Positions 49,824 to 58,635 of a stretch of DNA of 64,000 bases are shown here, piece by piece. The translations under genes and the position numbers were made by a program. The DNA comes from a virus. Under the pieces are notes generated by a model. It made no database searches. It had not been told where the DNA came from and was given only the letters and a program-made list of their open reading frames with translations. The stretch covers positions 1 through 64,000 of the IMG/VR virus record IMGVR_UViG_3300046692_000091; one strand, written 5' to 3'. Numbering within the stretch: the stretch's first letter is position 1; every line of letters starts with the position of its first letter.

Positions 49824-51194
49824 ATGACTCCACTACTACACAAGTTTCCATTAGACTGGACAGGTACCGACCTGCGTAATCGGACACGAAGCGAGATGCA
49901 TGATATGTCTGCGCTCTATGACCTGGACTACCGCTGTGTAGTCTTGGATCATGGTTACTTCTATACCAACGATCTGTACATCATCGATGAAGCAGGCCGT
50001 GTATTAAAAGAAACCTTAGACTATCAACTAGTTGGTTTCAATACTGATGTAGTTGGTAAGACAGCCAGGACCGTTGTATCCGTAATAGTGATTACTAATA
50101 AAAAGGTAACCTCTAAGATTTACGTTGATGCACAAATGGTCGGCGGTGGTTATGAGAAGGTAGGCAAAGCAATCGATCAGATGGCTATGGGTCTACTCAA
50201 CAACACCCGCAAAGTGCACTGGAACAACATCAAAGGCAAACCTGACCATTTCCCTGCAGGTGGTCATATGCACGCGCTATGGGAACTGTACGGCTTCACA
50301 CCTACGGTTACTGTATTGAAACGGATGTCCGTTGCATTTGGTAAGAAAGTTCAACTGGTGTTGAATGGCATTTACAAAGACTTCGATGCACAAATGAAAA
50401 TCATCGAGGGTGAATTGGATGCTGTGGAAGCTCGTTTGACTGCACACATCGCAGATCAGAATAACCCACACAAAGACTGGAAAGGTAACATCGGTTTAGC
50501 AAATGTGTTCAATGCCCCTACGGCTACACTGACACAGGCTCGCTTAACAAACGGTAGTTTGATGTCGACCTATGCAACTCCATGGTCCATCGGTCAAGCA
50601 CTTGATGCTAACTTTACTCCGATCTTGCAAGAACACATTGCTAACAGAAACAACCCGCACCAGAATAATATTACTCAACTGAATATGTACTCCATTCCTC
50701 AGATGAATGATAAGGCCAGTCTGTATACCGATCTCAATGCAACGATGGACAAGTCTACTTTGGTTTATGGATTAACCTCTACTGCCCTGCAGCCACAAGT
50801 GCAATCGAACAACCATGTGGCCAACCTAACGATTGGTATGTACCCATTCCAAATCTGGGCACGTCCTTATATCGGTGGCCTCTCCCCAAATGCACAGGTA
50901 TTTAAACCTGATGGTTATTGGCAGAACATCGCTGACGTTATTCAACGCGAGGTTCGTCCAAGCACTTTGATTACAGTTATGCAAGGTGACTTCGATAGTT
51001 ATGCAGGATGTGTAAACACAGCAAACCAATGGTTGATCGGTTATCCAATAGGTTCATTGTGTTATTGCCACTACAACATCAACCGGCACTCCGGTAATGG
51101 TAACGGGTCTATTCAATATGCCCGGACACAAAACACCACGATTCTCGTTTACGCAGGTGGCCCCGGTTGGATTACTAGCGCAGGAGGTGTATAA
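49824..51194 (+). CDS. Fibre paralogue, 456 aa
   Basis: Starts 10 bases after its neighbour. Head: FPLDWTGTDLRNRTRSEMHD, DHGYFYTNDLYIID, AQMVGGG. Middle: HIADQNNPHKDWKGNIGLAN and HIANRNNPHQNN. The C-terminal tip diverges from its paralogues, as expected where fibres meet different receptors or partners. Stop overlaps the next start (TAATG). Confidence 0.85.
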   Translation: MTPLLHKFPLDWTGTDLRNRTRSEMHDMSALYDLDYRCVVLDHGYFYTNDLYIIDEAGRVLKETLDYQLVGFNTDVVGKTARTVVSVIVITNKKVTSKIYVDAQMVGGGYEKVGKAIDQMAMGLLNNTRKVHWNNIKGKPDHFPAGGHMHALWELYGFTPTVTVLKRMSVAFGKKVQLVLNGIYKDFDAQMKIIEGELDAVEARLTAHIADQNNPHKDWKGNIGLANVFNAPTATLTQARLTNGSLMSTYATPWSIGQALDANFTPILQEHIANRNNPHQNNITQLNMYSIPQMNDKASLYTDLNATMDKSTLVYGLTSTALQPQVQSNNHVANLTIGMYPFQIWARPYIGGLSPNAQVFKPDGYWQNIADVIQREVRPSTLITVMQGDFDSYAGCVNTANQWLIGYPIGSLCYCHYNINRHSGNGNGSIQYARTQNTTILVYAGGPGWITSAGGV

Positions 51195-52522
51195 TGGCTA
51201 GACTTACATTTCTGCCCCTGGATTTAACGGGGCAGTCACTCGTCAACAGACGTACGGGTGAGCAACATCCACTGATCAAGGTTGGCAATAAAGTTAACCG
51301 AGTGTGTGTCCTAGGTCATGGTGCTTTCTATACCCAAGGCTTAATAGTACGTGATAACACAGGGCGATTGCTCTCACCTGTCACTGACTTCAAGACAACC
51401 TACCACTACGAACAGTTAACTAAACTGACTGCAAAAGAAGTAATGGGTTTGATCGTTGTTACAAATCCTGCAGTAGTGTCGCCACTGACAGTCCAGTACC
51501 AAGCGGTGGGTGGTAACTTTGCAGTCTCTGTCCCAGAACTGAAAGCACTATTGGATTCCATCAAGGAAGATAACTTCGACCTTAAATGGGAAGACATCAT
51601 CGGTAAGCCAACTGCTTATGTTCCTGAAGATCATGAACATGAATACTGGCAGCTTTGGGGTATGGAAACCACAGTCACCGAAATCGATCGTATTGGTGCT
51701 GCATGGAAAGCCGGTTCCACCGCTATCGCCAAAGAGAGCAAAGACTACGGTGTTATATACGTTCAGAAAGGACGGGATGCTATCGATGCCTATGCTCTTA
51801 AAGTAAGTATCCACTTGACGGATATTAATAACCCACACTTGACGGATAAGACTAAAGCAGGTTTAGGTTATATCAACAACTGGACGATGGCTAGCCCTCT
51901 ACAAGTAGTTGACCGCAATGATGCAACCCATTACATGCCTATTGGTGGGATGTACCGGATTCTGAATACAGGTCCATTACCAGATCTTTCTGCACACGTG
52001 AGTAACTATCTCAATCCACATGGCACAACTGCTGCAATGGTAGGCAGTTGGACTAAAACCGAGATTGACTCAGCTTTTGCTGGGAAATATCTGTGGACAG
52101 ATGTCGCTAACAATGCAAGTTTGTATGGCGGGCGTGCCCAATCAACACTTCGTTACGATGTGACCACTAACCTGGACCCTCGGGATATTACGTTCGGTGG
52201 CTTCCCTCATACGCAGATTGGTTATGGTGGTGGCGGTATTGGTTCCGACACTTGGAACTGGGCATTGTGTGGTGATGGCGTTTGGAGACGTTGGTCTGAT
52301 TTGGTTGCACCATTCAACAATAGCCGCCGTCGTTATGTATCACTAGGCAACTACAGTACGCCAGCAGCGCTTCAGAATATCGCTAACGTAGTCTATGCTG
52401 GTTGGCCAGATAATACTATCGCAATCGGTACGTATTACAACTTCCCGACTGAAGATGTCGAGTTCACACTACTTAAAGCCTTTATTAAATCAAACGGCTC
52501 CTGGATTCCGGTCTGGGGTTAA
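51194..52522 (+). CDS. Fibre paralogue, 442 aa
   Basis: ATG overlaps the previous stop, after GGAGGTGTATA. Head: LPLDLTGQSLVNRRTGEQHP, GHGAFYTQGLIVRD, QAVGGN. Middle: HLTDINNPHLTDKTKAGLGY and HVSNYLNPHGTTA. Third of the tandem set, with a distinct C-terminal tip containing a Gly-rich IGYGGGGIGSD segment. Confidence 0.85.
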   Translation: MARLTFLPLDLTGQSLVNRRTGEQHPLIKVGNKVNRVCVLGHGAFYTQGLIVRDNTGRLLSPVTDFKTTYHYEQLTKLTAKEVMGLIVVTNPAVVSPLTVQYQAVGGNFAVSVPELKALLDSIKEDNFDLKWEDIIGKPTAYVPEDHEHEYWQLWGMETTVTEIDRIGAAWKAGSTAIAKESKDYGVIYVQKGRDAIDAYALKVSIHLTDINNPHLTDKTKAGLGYINNWTMASPLQVVDRNDATHYMPIGGMYRILNTGPLPDLSAHVSNYLNPHGTTAAMVGSWTKTEIDSAFAGKYLWTDVANNASLYGGRAQSTLRYDVTTNLDPRDITFGGFPHTQIGYGGGGIGSDTWNWALCGDGVWRRWSDLVAPFNNSRRRYVSLGNYSTPAALQNIANVVYAGWPDNTIAIGTYYNFPTEDVEFTLLKAFIKSNGSWIPVWG

Positions 52523-52537
52523 AAGAGGAAACAACCA

Positions 52538-53107
52538 ATGTATAACAGTACAGTTCTTTCAAATCTAACCAGCGGTGTTCGAACACGTGCATTACTGATG
52601 TTCAACAAAGCAAATGGAGAATTCATTTCCGCAATCAGTTGGAATGACCCTGAAACGTTAGGTGGGGGAGACTACATCCTTTTCGTTGAAGCACAATACG
52701 ACCTGTTGAATGATGTAGTTAAGGGTACTTATCCTGATTACGTAATCATGAATAGAGATGAAGGTCCTCAGCTTTATTACGAATCGCAAGCTGATACAGC
52801 CATGTCGACTAAGATCACTAAGAAATACCCAGTGGTCGAACAAGTAAACGTACTGGCTCGCGCCGTCGGTATCTTAGCAGAGAAACTCGGTATGACCGAA
52901 GATCTCACCGAACTGGCTGAGATGATTGAATACATCAAGCTCTGTAAAGAAGTGAACGCCACTACTAAGGAATTCCACCGTGAGTCTCCCGATTACATTT
53001 ACGTCAGCAATAAAGAACTTGCAGAACAAGAAAACGCAAGATACGAAGGTGGTCTACACGAAGCCATTGGGCCAAGACCGATCACAGGTGGACGTGTTTT
53101 CGGCTGA
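52538..53107 (+). CDS. Fibre-cluster protein, 189 aa
   Basis: AGAGGAAACAACC precedes the ATG. A beta-rich first half, then a helix-rich second half (VEQVNVLARAVGILAEKLG). It overlaps the next gene by 20 bases. It could be a fibre assembly or attachment protein. No family recognised. Confidence 0.7.
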   Translation: MYNSTVLSNLTSGVRTRALLMFNKANGEFISAISWNDPETLGGGDYILFVEAQYDLLNDVVKGTYPDYVIMNRDEGPQLYYESQADTAMSTKITKKYPVVEQVNVLARAVGILAEKLGMTEDLTELAEMIEYIKLCKEVNATTKEFHRESPDYIYVSNKELAEQENARYEGGLHEAIGPRPITGGRVFG

Positions 53108-53540
53108 TACGGCTGAAGCCATTGTGGGGGCCCTAGAGGCCCTCCCGGTAGGTTACTGGTATCAACGCTCAAAGATCAACTCCATTCCCACTAAAGGGGT
53201 GACTGAGTGCGACTACGGGTTCCTGGGGCACAACCAGATGCCTAGAGAACTCCGTGAAGCGCTTTGGGACCTAGCTCCGTCTATCCCTAAGGCCATGTTA
53301 GAAGAAATTTGCGTTAACCGTTACGAAATTGGTACTGGGATGCCCGAGCATATTGACCTGGCTGAGTATCAATACAACATGGTTGTCGCTCTTTCTAACA
53401 ATGGGGACGGTTGCACAATAATGGATGAGTTCTTTGTTGATGTGCCCGGTAAAGGAATGGTGTTCCCACGCAAATCGGAACCACACGCCGTACCACCGGT
53501 TAAACATAAACGTTTTGTAATCATTTTCCTGTATGCATAA
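53088..53540 (+). CDS. 2-oxoglutarate/Fe(II) oxygenase-like protein, 150 aa
   Basis: EHID (His88-X-Asp90), a later EPHAV (His133) and HKRFVIIF (Arg142) give the HxD...H...R set that binds iron and 2-oxoglutarate in the prolyl-hydroxylase-like fold. The start is uncertain: GTG 53088 or 53094, or GTG 52980 for a longer form that would overlap the previous gene by 128 bases; I chose 53088. Lying amid fibre genes, it may hydroxylate a virion protein, or help repair or modify DNA or RNA. The repeat-rich fibre at 59246 is a possible substrate, by inference. Confidence 0.75.
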   Translation: MDVFSADTAEAIVGALEALPVGYWYQRSKINSIPTKGVTECDYGFLGHNQMPRELREALWDLAPSIPKAMLEEICVNRYEIGTGMPEHIDLAEYQYNMVVALSNNGDGCTIMDEFFVDVPGKGMVFPRKSEPHAVPPVKHKRFVIIFLYA

Positions 53541-53549
53541 GGAGTAGAC

Positions 53550-54041
53550 ATGTACACACGTCTGCACACACTTTCAGAAACAGCAGTAGCCGAACTCCGT
53601 GGGCTTAAAGACGAAGTTGTTTTCTCGAATTCGTACGGTGCCCGTCGGAGACAAGGTAAGAACGATGCCAACGCTCTAAGTATCTACAACTACTCTAAGT
53701 GGTTTAACTGGACTCACAAACAACGTGAAGTTTTCCGTAAAACCCTTCCGGAGAGACAAACCCAGAAAACTAAACAAGTCTGGTTCTTGGATATCCCAGC
53801 ACGTACTGGTTTCCTAGATGAAATGACGTATTGGATCACCCATGCGAAAAGCTGTGGGAAGATCTGTGCTTATTCGTTGACTGATAAACAGACGATCTAT
53901 CTTAACGGTAATTCGGTTACTCTCGAAAAGGGAGAAGGCATTTACTTTTGTCTATCGAACATCCATTCGATCAAGCCTTCCAAAGATGGTCAATTGTGGG
54001 CATGTGTGATGACTACCTCACCTGTCACTGACCTACTGTAG
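53550..54041 (+). CDS. Possible cupin/oxygenase-like partner, 163 aa
   Basis: AAGGAGTAGAC precedes the ATG, 9 bases after the oxygenase. The end (LNGNSVTLEKGEGIYFCLSN followed by a His and a beta strand) has the shape of a double-stranded beta-helix, but I see no HxD iron pair. It could be an inactive oxygenase relative or an unrelated beta protein. Function unknown. Confidence 0.65.
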   Translation: MYTRLHTLSETAVAELRGLKDEVVFSNSYGARRRQGKNDANALSIYNYSKWFNWTHKQREVFRKTLPERQTQKTKQVWFLDIPARTGFLDEMTYWITHAKSCGKICAYSLTDKQTIYLNGNSVTLEKGEGIYFCLSNIHSIKPSKDGQLWACVMTTSPVTDLL

Positions 54042-54091
54042 AAATACGTTTCTACTTAATAATACAATGCCTCAATCACAAGGACATCGAA

Positions 54092-54988
54092 ATGTCGATC
54101 TTGGACCAACAAGTTGTTAACGTAACGCGTACCGCTATTGGTGCTCTGTTACAAACCGTTAAATATCTGGGGATGCCTACAAAGCTTGCCCTGCTGCTGA
54201 ATACCACTCTGAACCAGAAGTTTGCTGTGCAGAATGGCGTACTGCCTTCCGATGCACAATCACTGAACTTCCGTTACCTCGTTATTGGTAACATGGGTCA
54301 CTTCACTGTCAAAGCTGACGACGGTTCTGATGAGACTGATGTCCGTCCACACCGTACTAACCATAACGGGCTGTACAACCACATCCCGTTTGTACTCCGT
54401 GAAGTAACTGATGACCTGACCTCCCTAGAACGTGAGAAATACGCTCTCCGCACACCAGAGACACACAAAGGCAAACCTTACTTTGCTTACTACGCTCGTC
54501 GTATCAATATCTCTGCAACTGTACCACAGCTGTTAGAAGTAGAGATTATCAATGGCGTGGAAGTAACTCGTCCGTACGTACCAACTCTGGAAGACTTGAA
54601 CCCTACCCCTCCAGCTATTCCGAATACCGGTATTGTTGTCGGATCGAACAAGTTCATTTCTGCTTCTGCCATTGTTGAAGTTAAGTTCACCAAAGAAGAC
54701 ATTGCCGAGATCGTTAACGCTCACCGTGTTCGCACTAGTTCTACCCGTTCTCCGGTTATCTCTGAGATTGGTCTGGTTACTGGTGTTGATAAACTGGTTC
54801 CTGGTCAAGCAGGCGGCGGTGGCTCGTTGGATTACAACGAAGTTATCGGTGCCCAGATCTCTGTACACGTAGCAACCAACCACCCTATCGCGTACAACTC
54901 TAATGGTCTGACCATGGTTTACGATATCGGTGCTTCTGAACCAATGTTGGGCGATCAAGCTCTTAACGTTGCCGAGTTTGCGAGCTAA
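54092..54988 (+). CDS. Virion-type protein, 298 aa
   Basis: AAGGACATCGAA precedes the ATG. Soluble and beta-rich, with a Pro-rich linker (LEDLNPTPPAIPNTG, about 166-180) and a Gly run (AGGGGS). Codon use is fairly uniform, suggesting good expression. A fibre-tip, baseplate or neck protein is plausible. It lies 2 bases before the RuvC-like gene. Confidence 0.75.
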   Translation: MSILDQQVVNVTRTAIGALLQTVKYLGMPTKLALLLNTTLNQKFAVQNGVLPSDAQSLNFRYLVIGNMGHFTVKADDGSDETDVRPHRTNHNGLYNHIPFVLREVTDDLTSLEREKYALRTPETHKGKPYFAYYARRINISATVPQLLEVEIINGVEVTRPYVPTLEDLNPTPPAIPNTGIVVGSNKFISASAIVEVKFTKEDIAEIVNAHRVRTSSTRSPVISEIGLVTGVDKLVPGQAGGGGSLDYNEVIGAQISVHVATNHPIAYNSNGLTMVYDIGASEPMLGDQALNVAEFAS

Positions 54989-54990
54989 CT

Positions 54991-55632
54991 ATGCTTAAGA
55001 TGCCGGAGAACTCAGAACCGTTTAAGATTCTGTCTCTAGACCCTGGCTCTTCGCATCTTGGAGTTGCCATACTACTCGACTTGTTAGATGGTTCTGATGT
55101 AACAATTGATGACTCCTTCACTGTACACCTGAAAGACACCTGCCCAGAATATGCTGAGCTAGGTGATCTGCATGGTAACCGTGTAATACGCTTGATGCAA
55201 CTCGGGGATGCTGTACTAAACCTCGTGAGAACGCACAGGCCACACGCGGTGATTGTGGAGGCTAACTACTTAGGTCGTTTCGCTACCGCCTTCGCAGCGC
55301 TCGTAGAATGCGTTGCGATGGTTCGTAGTGCTGTGTATATGTACGACCCTTTTATGCCACTCTACCAAGTAGATCCTTCAACCGCGAAGATCAATGCTGG
55401 TATGGAACGTATTAAAGGAACTGACAAGGAAGATGTCCGTCGTGCAATGAGAAAGCGTAAAGGCATTGTGTGGAATGTTAATCTAGAAGAACTAGACGAA
55501 CACAGTGTCGATGCATGTGCTATTGGCATGTATTGCGCGGATCACATTACACCTAGGGTAATGCCCGCTGAACCTATCAAGAAGATCAAGGTGAAGAAGG
55601 ACCGTAAGCGGAGAAGAGGTAAGAGACGATGA
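54991..55632 (+). CDS. RuvC-like Holliday-junction resolvase
   Basis: 213 residues with an RNase H-fold nuclease plan: SLDPGSSHLGVA (Asp17), VIVEANYLGRFA (Glu90), and LDEHSVDACAIG (Asp169, His171, Asp174), with KEDVRRAMRKRKG before it. These match RuvC acid residues in order. The C-terminus is very basic (KKIKVKKDRKRRRGKRR), fitting DNA binding. Expected role: cutting branched replication or recombination intermediates before packaging. Overlaps the spanin gene by ATGA. Confidence 0.85.
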   Translation: MLKMPENSEPFKILSLDPGSSHLGVAILLDLLDGSDVTIDDSFTVHLKDTCPEYAELGDLHGNRVIRLMQLGDAVLNLVRTHRPHAVIVEANYLGRFATAFAALVECVAMVRSAVYMYDPFMPLYQVDPSTAKINAGMERIKGTDKEDVRRAMRKRKGIVWNVNLEELDEHSVDACAIGMYCADHITPRVMPAEPIKKIKVKKDRKRRRGKRR

Positions 55633-56138
55633 ATTTTTTCAAAGGTCTGCAATGGTTTGAATGGCTCCTGATTGGTATCGTAGTTACGATGCTCGGAGTC
55701 TCGTATTTACTCTGGAACAAATACGATGAACGTACTGAACAAATCGGCGGTATTAAAGTCGAGAACAGTGTGCTCACGGAGACGGTGAAATATAAAGATC
55801 AGTCCGCTACCATCTCGGACCAGGTTGTCGCTGAATTTGTTCAGGAGAAAGAAGATGTGAAGGCAGAGCTGGAACAGTCACGTGAAGGAGTGATTGATGA
55901 CTACATTAACATGGCAACAGCCCCAACGGTTGCGCCCGCCGCGACTGTCGTGGACGTCCCTAAAGCAAAGGTTACAACGAGGCCAAAAGCAACTCAAACT
56001 AGGCCCACCTCCGAAGTATCTGATGCTACTGGTGCTAGTGATCGCATTAGCCTCTTGGCTAACCGGATGCACGAGCACTACTGCGCAGCTGCCCCAGAGC
56101 GTGGTGTCGGCTGCAATGCCGTCCGTACTAACCAATGA
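55629..56138 (+). CDS. Inner-membrane spanin-like (Rz-type) protein
   Basis: 169 residues: one N-terminal membrane segment (about 11-29, FEWLLIGIVVTMLGVSYLL), then a Glu/Lys-rich coiled coil (about 30-90), then a Thr/Pro/Ala linker and a Cys-containing end (HYCAAAPERGVGC). This N-in, periplasmic coiled-coil plan is that of i-spanins. An overlapping +1-frame gene (55897) encodes a lipoprotein, as in Rz/Rz1 pairs. Acts at the last lysis step by joining the inner and outer membranes. Confidence 0.75.
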   Translation: MNFFKGLQWFEWLLIGIVVTMLGVSYLLWNKYDERTEQIGGIKVENSVLTETVKYKDQSATISDQVVAEFVQEKEDVKAELEQSREGVIDDYINMATAPTVAPAATVVDVPKAKVTTRPKATQTRPTSEVSDATGASDRISLLANRMHEHYCAAAPERGVGCNAVRTNQ

Positions 56139-56373
56139 GTGTTACGTTTCTCCGTCCCCTACTGTCGAAGATATTCTTAACGCTCCACAGCGTTATCGTG
56201 TAGCCGGTAAGATGTCGGACTGGGAAGCTCGTTTCCTGTTGATGTCTGATCAATGGCTCCTACAAACTGACGCACTTGGTGTATGTAATACACAGGTACG
56301 CAAATCACGTGAGTGGGTAAACAAACATCGTGGTTTGGAGAAGCCAAATGAAAATCTCGGAAATCCTGAATGA
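55897..56373 (+). CDS. Outer-membrane spanin-like (Rz1-type) lipoprotein, long N-terminus
   Basis: A frame overlapping the i-spanin gene. ATG 55897 has GAAGGAG upstream. After about 40 polar, basic residues comes a hydrophobic stretch and lipobox (LMLLVLVIALASWLTGC), so Cys would be lipidated. The mature part of about 100 residues is longer than usual Rz1. An internal ATG just before LLVLVIALAS (about 56022) would give a standard short lipoprotein signal, but it lacks a clear ribosome site. The pair is partly nested, extending 235 bases past the i-spanin stop. Confidence 0.7.
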   Translation: MTTLTWQQPQRLRPPRLSWTSLKQRLQRGQKQLKLGPPPKYLMLLVLVIALASWLTGCTSTTAQLPQSVVSAAMPSVLTNECYVSPSPTVEDILNAPQRYRVAGKMSDWEARFLLMSDQWLLQTDALGVCNTQVRKSREWVNKHRGLEKPNENLGNPE

Positions 56374-56749
56374 GATCGACCAGAGTCCGATTTCCTCTCA
56401 CTCAACTGCAGCATTAATGATCGGTTATCTGAACAGTGAATTAACACTGGTTGGAGAAACCGCATTGACTTCGAGCTCTACGGGTGCAGAAGCCATTGCT
56501 GCAATCTACAAAACCCCACGTGAAAAACAAGATGTTATTTTCCAGAAGGACTTCACGTCTATTCGGAAGAAAGACAGTTACAAGTTCACGGTATTATCTC
56601 TGGCCGTATTGGCAGTGGTAGCGGGAGCAGGCTTCGCAGGAAGTGTAGCTAAGTTAGAAGGTGAGGCAGCAGCAGGTGTAACAGACGTGTTTAAAGTTCT
56701 GATCACCGGCCTGTTTGAAATTGCGAAAATGATGATTTCAGGTCAATAA
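56348..56749 (+). CDS. Holin-like membrane protein, 133 aa
   Basis: GGAGAAGCCAA precedes ATG 56348. Polar first half, then a strong membrane segment (about 80-101, FTVLSLAVLAVVAGAGFAGS) and a second, weaker one (about 112-130). It lies between spanins and the transglycosylase gene and is followed by a terminator. Position and topology suit a holin or antiholin, but no family signature is seen. Confidence 0.6.
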   Translation: MKISEILNEIDQSPISSHSTAALMIGYLNSELTLVGETALTSSSTGAEAIAAIYKTPREKQDVIFQKDFTSIRKKDSYKFTVLSLAVLAVVAGAGFAGSVAKLEGEAAAGVTDVFKVLITGLFEIAKMMISGQ

Positions 56750-56758
56750 AAACATACT

Positions 56759-56781
56759 GTCCGTCCCATTAAGGGACGGAC
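56759..56781 (+). terminator. Terminator after the holin-like gene
   Basis: GTCCGTCCC (56759-56767), loop ATTAA, GGGACGGAC (56773-56781), then TTTATTATG. Confidence 0.85.
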
Positions 56782-56836
56782 TTTATTATGCTATGTGGAT
56801 TAATCAACTTTGTAACCACAGGACCGAGGTTTAAAC

Positions 56837-57376
56837 ATGATCACTACAGATCGTTTCCCGTATGACATGCCTTCCCGCGACGCGCTCGTGGAACAGGTGA
56901 ACCGTGACTTGCAACGGAACTACAAACCGAACCAAGTTAGTTTTGAAGACATGTTCTTTGCCCCTCTGCCTGCTATCCCTGGCCGTACGTTTATCGAGAT
57001 GACTAGTCGCCTTACAGGCCTAAAGGAATTCTTTGTATATCGTCGGTTAGATCTGGCGAATCCTAAGGCACTGGGTACAAGCACTCGCATTAAGGTATTG
57101 GGTCGTCCGACTCCAGCCAGTATTGCAAACGAAATCAATCGTAGCCGTAAGATGACATTCGGCCCAGATGACCTTTCGTTCTCAACAGTTGTTATTAACA
57201 ACTCTGAGGAAACATTCGTCTATCGCTTGAAAGCGATGACAGGCAGCTACGCATACTTCGGTGAAACAGATGTTATCGTTGAAGTGTTAGAAGCTAATCC
57301 GTATGCACGTTATCTCGAAGACGGTGATGCTCGGTTGATGGAAACCGGTGACATTCGTGAACTCGAACACGTCTGA
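56837..57376 (+). CDS. Protein with LEDG-type C-terminal repeat, 179 aa
   Basis: ATG 56837 after GACCGAGGTTTAAAC. The body is soluble and mixed alpha/beta. The end reads ARYLEDGDARLMETGDIREL, the R-x-L-E-D-G type repeat found at the ends of many phage structural proteins; a close match lies in frame after the capsid stop at 30251. Probably a virion or assembly protein. It overlaps no neighbour and stands 10 bases before the endolysin gene. Confidence 0.75.
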   Translation: MITTDRFPYDMPSRDALVEQVNRDLQRNYKPNQVSFEDMFFAPLPAIPGRTFIEMTSRLTGLKEFFVYRRLDLANPKALGTSTRIKVLGRPTPASIANEINRSRKMTFGPDDLSFSTVVINNSEETFVYRLKAMTGSYAYFGETDVIVEVLEANPYARYLEDGDARLMETGDIRELEHV

Positions 57377-57386
57377 GGTAAATGAC

Positions 57387-57971
57387 ATGGCTACTCAAAA
57401 CGCTATACTCGATTCTATTCCCTTACCAAAAGCGAATAAGTCTCGTGCAGCAGCTATGCCAACCCTAGAAGCTATTGGCAAGATTAGCGGTATGTCTCCG
57501 ACTATACTGGCTACCTTCGCTTCGATTGAGTCTGGGTTTGACTATACTGTCAAAGCATCGACATCAAGTGCAACTGGTTGGTTTCAACATCTGAATAAAA
57601 CTTGGGATGATATCCTGGCGTTAACTAATGCCAAGTACAGTCTTAAGGATGATGCTCAGCGTGGTCTCCGGTTAGATCCTCGGGCTAATGGCCTGATGGG
57701 TGCAGAACTGTTGAAAGACAACGCTCGCATTCTTCGGAGTGGTCTGGGTCGTGAGCCTAACGATACGGAATTGTACGCCGCACACTTCTTCGGAGTGGGT
57801 GCAGCTAAGAAGTTCTTGCTAGCTGATCGTAACGCTTTGGGTAAGGACCTGTTCCCTAAACAAGCTGAAGCTAACATTGGTATCTTCTACGCTCGCGATA
57901 AGAAGACAGCTCTGACAATCGCACAGATTATCGACTTGTTAGATTCTAAAGTCGCCAAGCACCGCGGTTGA
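57387..57971 (+). CDS. Lytic transglycosylase-type endolysin
   Basis: 194 residues. ASIESGFDYTV (Glu48 the likely catalytic acid), SATGWFQHLNKTW (61-73) and YAAHFFGVGAAKKFL (130-144) are the three signatures of soluble lytic transglycosylases. No signal peptide and no separate wall-binding domain; phiKZ gp144 and relatives have an extra N-terminal binding module, so this is the bare catalytic form. It would cut the glycan strands once the holin opens the membrane; a virion-borne role cannot be excluded. I chose ATG 57387 with CTGAGGTAA upstream. Confidence 0.8.
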   Translation: MATQNAILDSIPLPKANKSRAAAMPTLEAIGKISGMSPTILATFASIESGFDYTVKASTSSATGWFQHLNKTWDDILALTNAKYSLKDDAQRGLRLDPRANGLMGAELLKDNARILRSGLGREPNDTELYAAHFFGVGAAKKFLLADRNALGKDLFPKQAEANIGIFYARDKKTALTIAQIIDLLDSKVAKHRG

Positions 57972-58000
57972 TCAACTTTATGTAATAAAAGGATTTCGCT

Positions 58001-58615
58001 ATGAGCACACCAATTACTGATGTGGTACCAAACAAAAACATGCTTTCCGGTATGGAATCCCTGCTCACTTTGAGTGGCGATGAACTCGTGGAAGTGGTAC
58101 GGCTAATGCCGGATGGTTCATATAAGAACTATCGTACATTCGCTTCTAAACTACGTGTGGGTAAATCCGCATATGAGGGGGCTGTTCAAAATGGCTTCGT
58201 TGGTACAGAAGTAGAATGGCTTGCAACATTGGTAGGCGAATCAGCTTACAAGACTGCTGTACGTTTAGGCGAGTTCGTCGGTACAGAAACCGAATGGGTT
58301 CAGTCGGTGGCTCCGCTATATGCACACGATGTTGAAACTAGTGGCCAAGCTCTGGTTGCTGGTGTAGACGGTATCGGTGCATGGACGCAACTGACTGGTG
58401 CACACGTTGGCTTGGATCAAGCCGATAATACCCCGGACATGGAAAAGCCGGTGTCTGATCCGCAGAGGACTGAGTTTGCTCGGTACCTCTTGCGGTCTCG
58501 GACAACTACCGAAGTAATGAAGGTGCTATTGGCACTTCCAGGCATTCGTTATACTGACGACATGAAAGACATCATCTTTGATGAAGGTCGAGTAACGCCT
58601 GTTACAACACCATAA
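58001..58615 (+). CDS. Short fibre protein sharing modules with the 59246 fibre, 204 aa
   Basis: AAAGGATTTCGCT precedes the ATG. Head LSGMESLLTLSGDELVEVV is nearly the same as in the 59246 protein; then two copies of the SAYxxAVxxGFVGTExEWL repeat; then HVGLDQADNTPDMEKPVSD, a common phage fibre motif. Probably a short side or base fibre built from the same parts. Confidence 0.8.
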   Translation: MSTPITDVVPNKNMLSGMESLLTLSGDELVEVVRLMPDGSYKNYRTFASKLRVGKSAYEGAVQNGFVGTEVEWLATLVGESAYKTAVRLGEFVGTETEWVQSVAPLYAHDVETSGQALVAGVDGIGAWTQLTGAHVGLDQADNTPDMEKPVSDPQRTEFARYLLRSRTTTEVMKVLLALPGIRYTDDMKDIIFDEGRVTPVTTP

Positions 58616-58635
58616 CCCTAGAAGGAACGACGACT

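Noticed and set aside
52980-53087. A 36-residue longer start (GTG 52980) for the oxygenase.
   Set aside because: It lies inside the 52538 gene, in another frame, with no ribosome site; the added residues do not resemble the fold.
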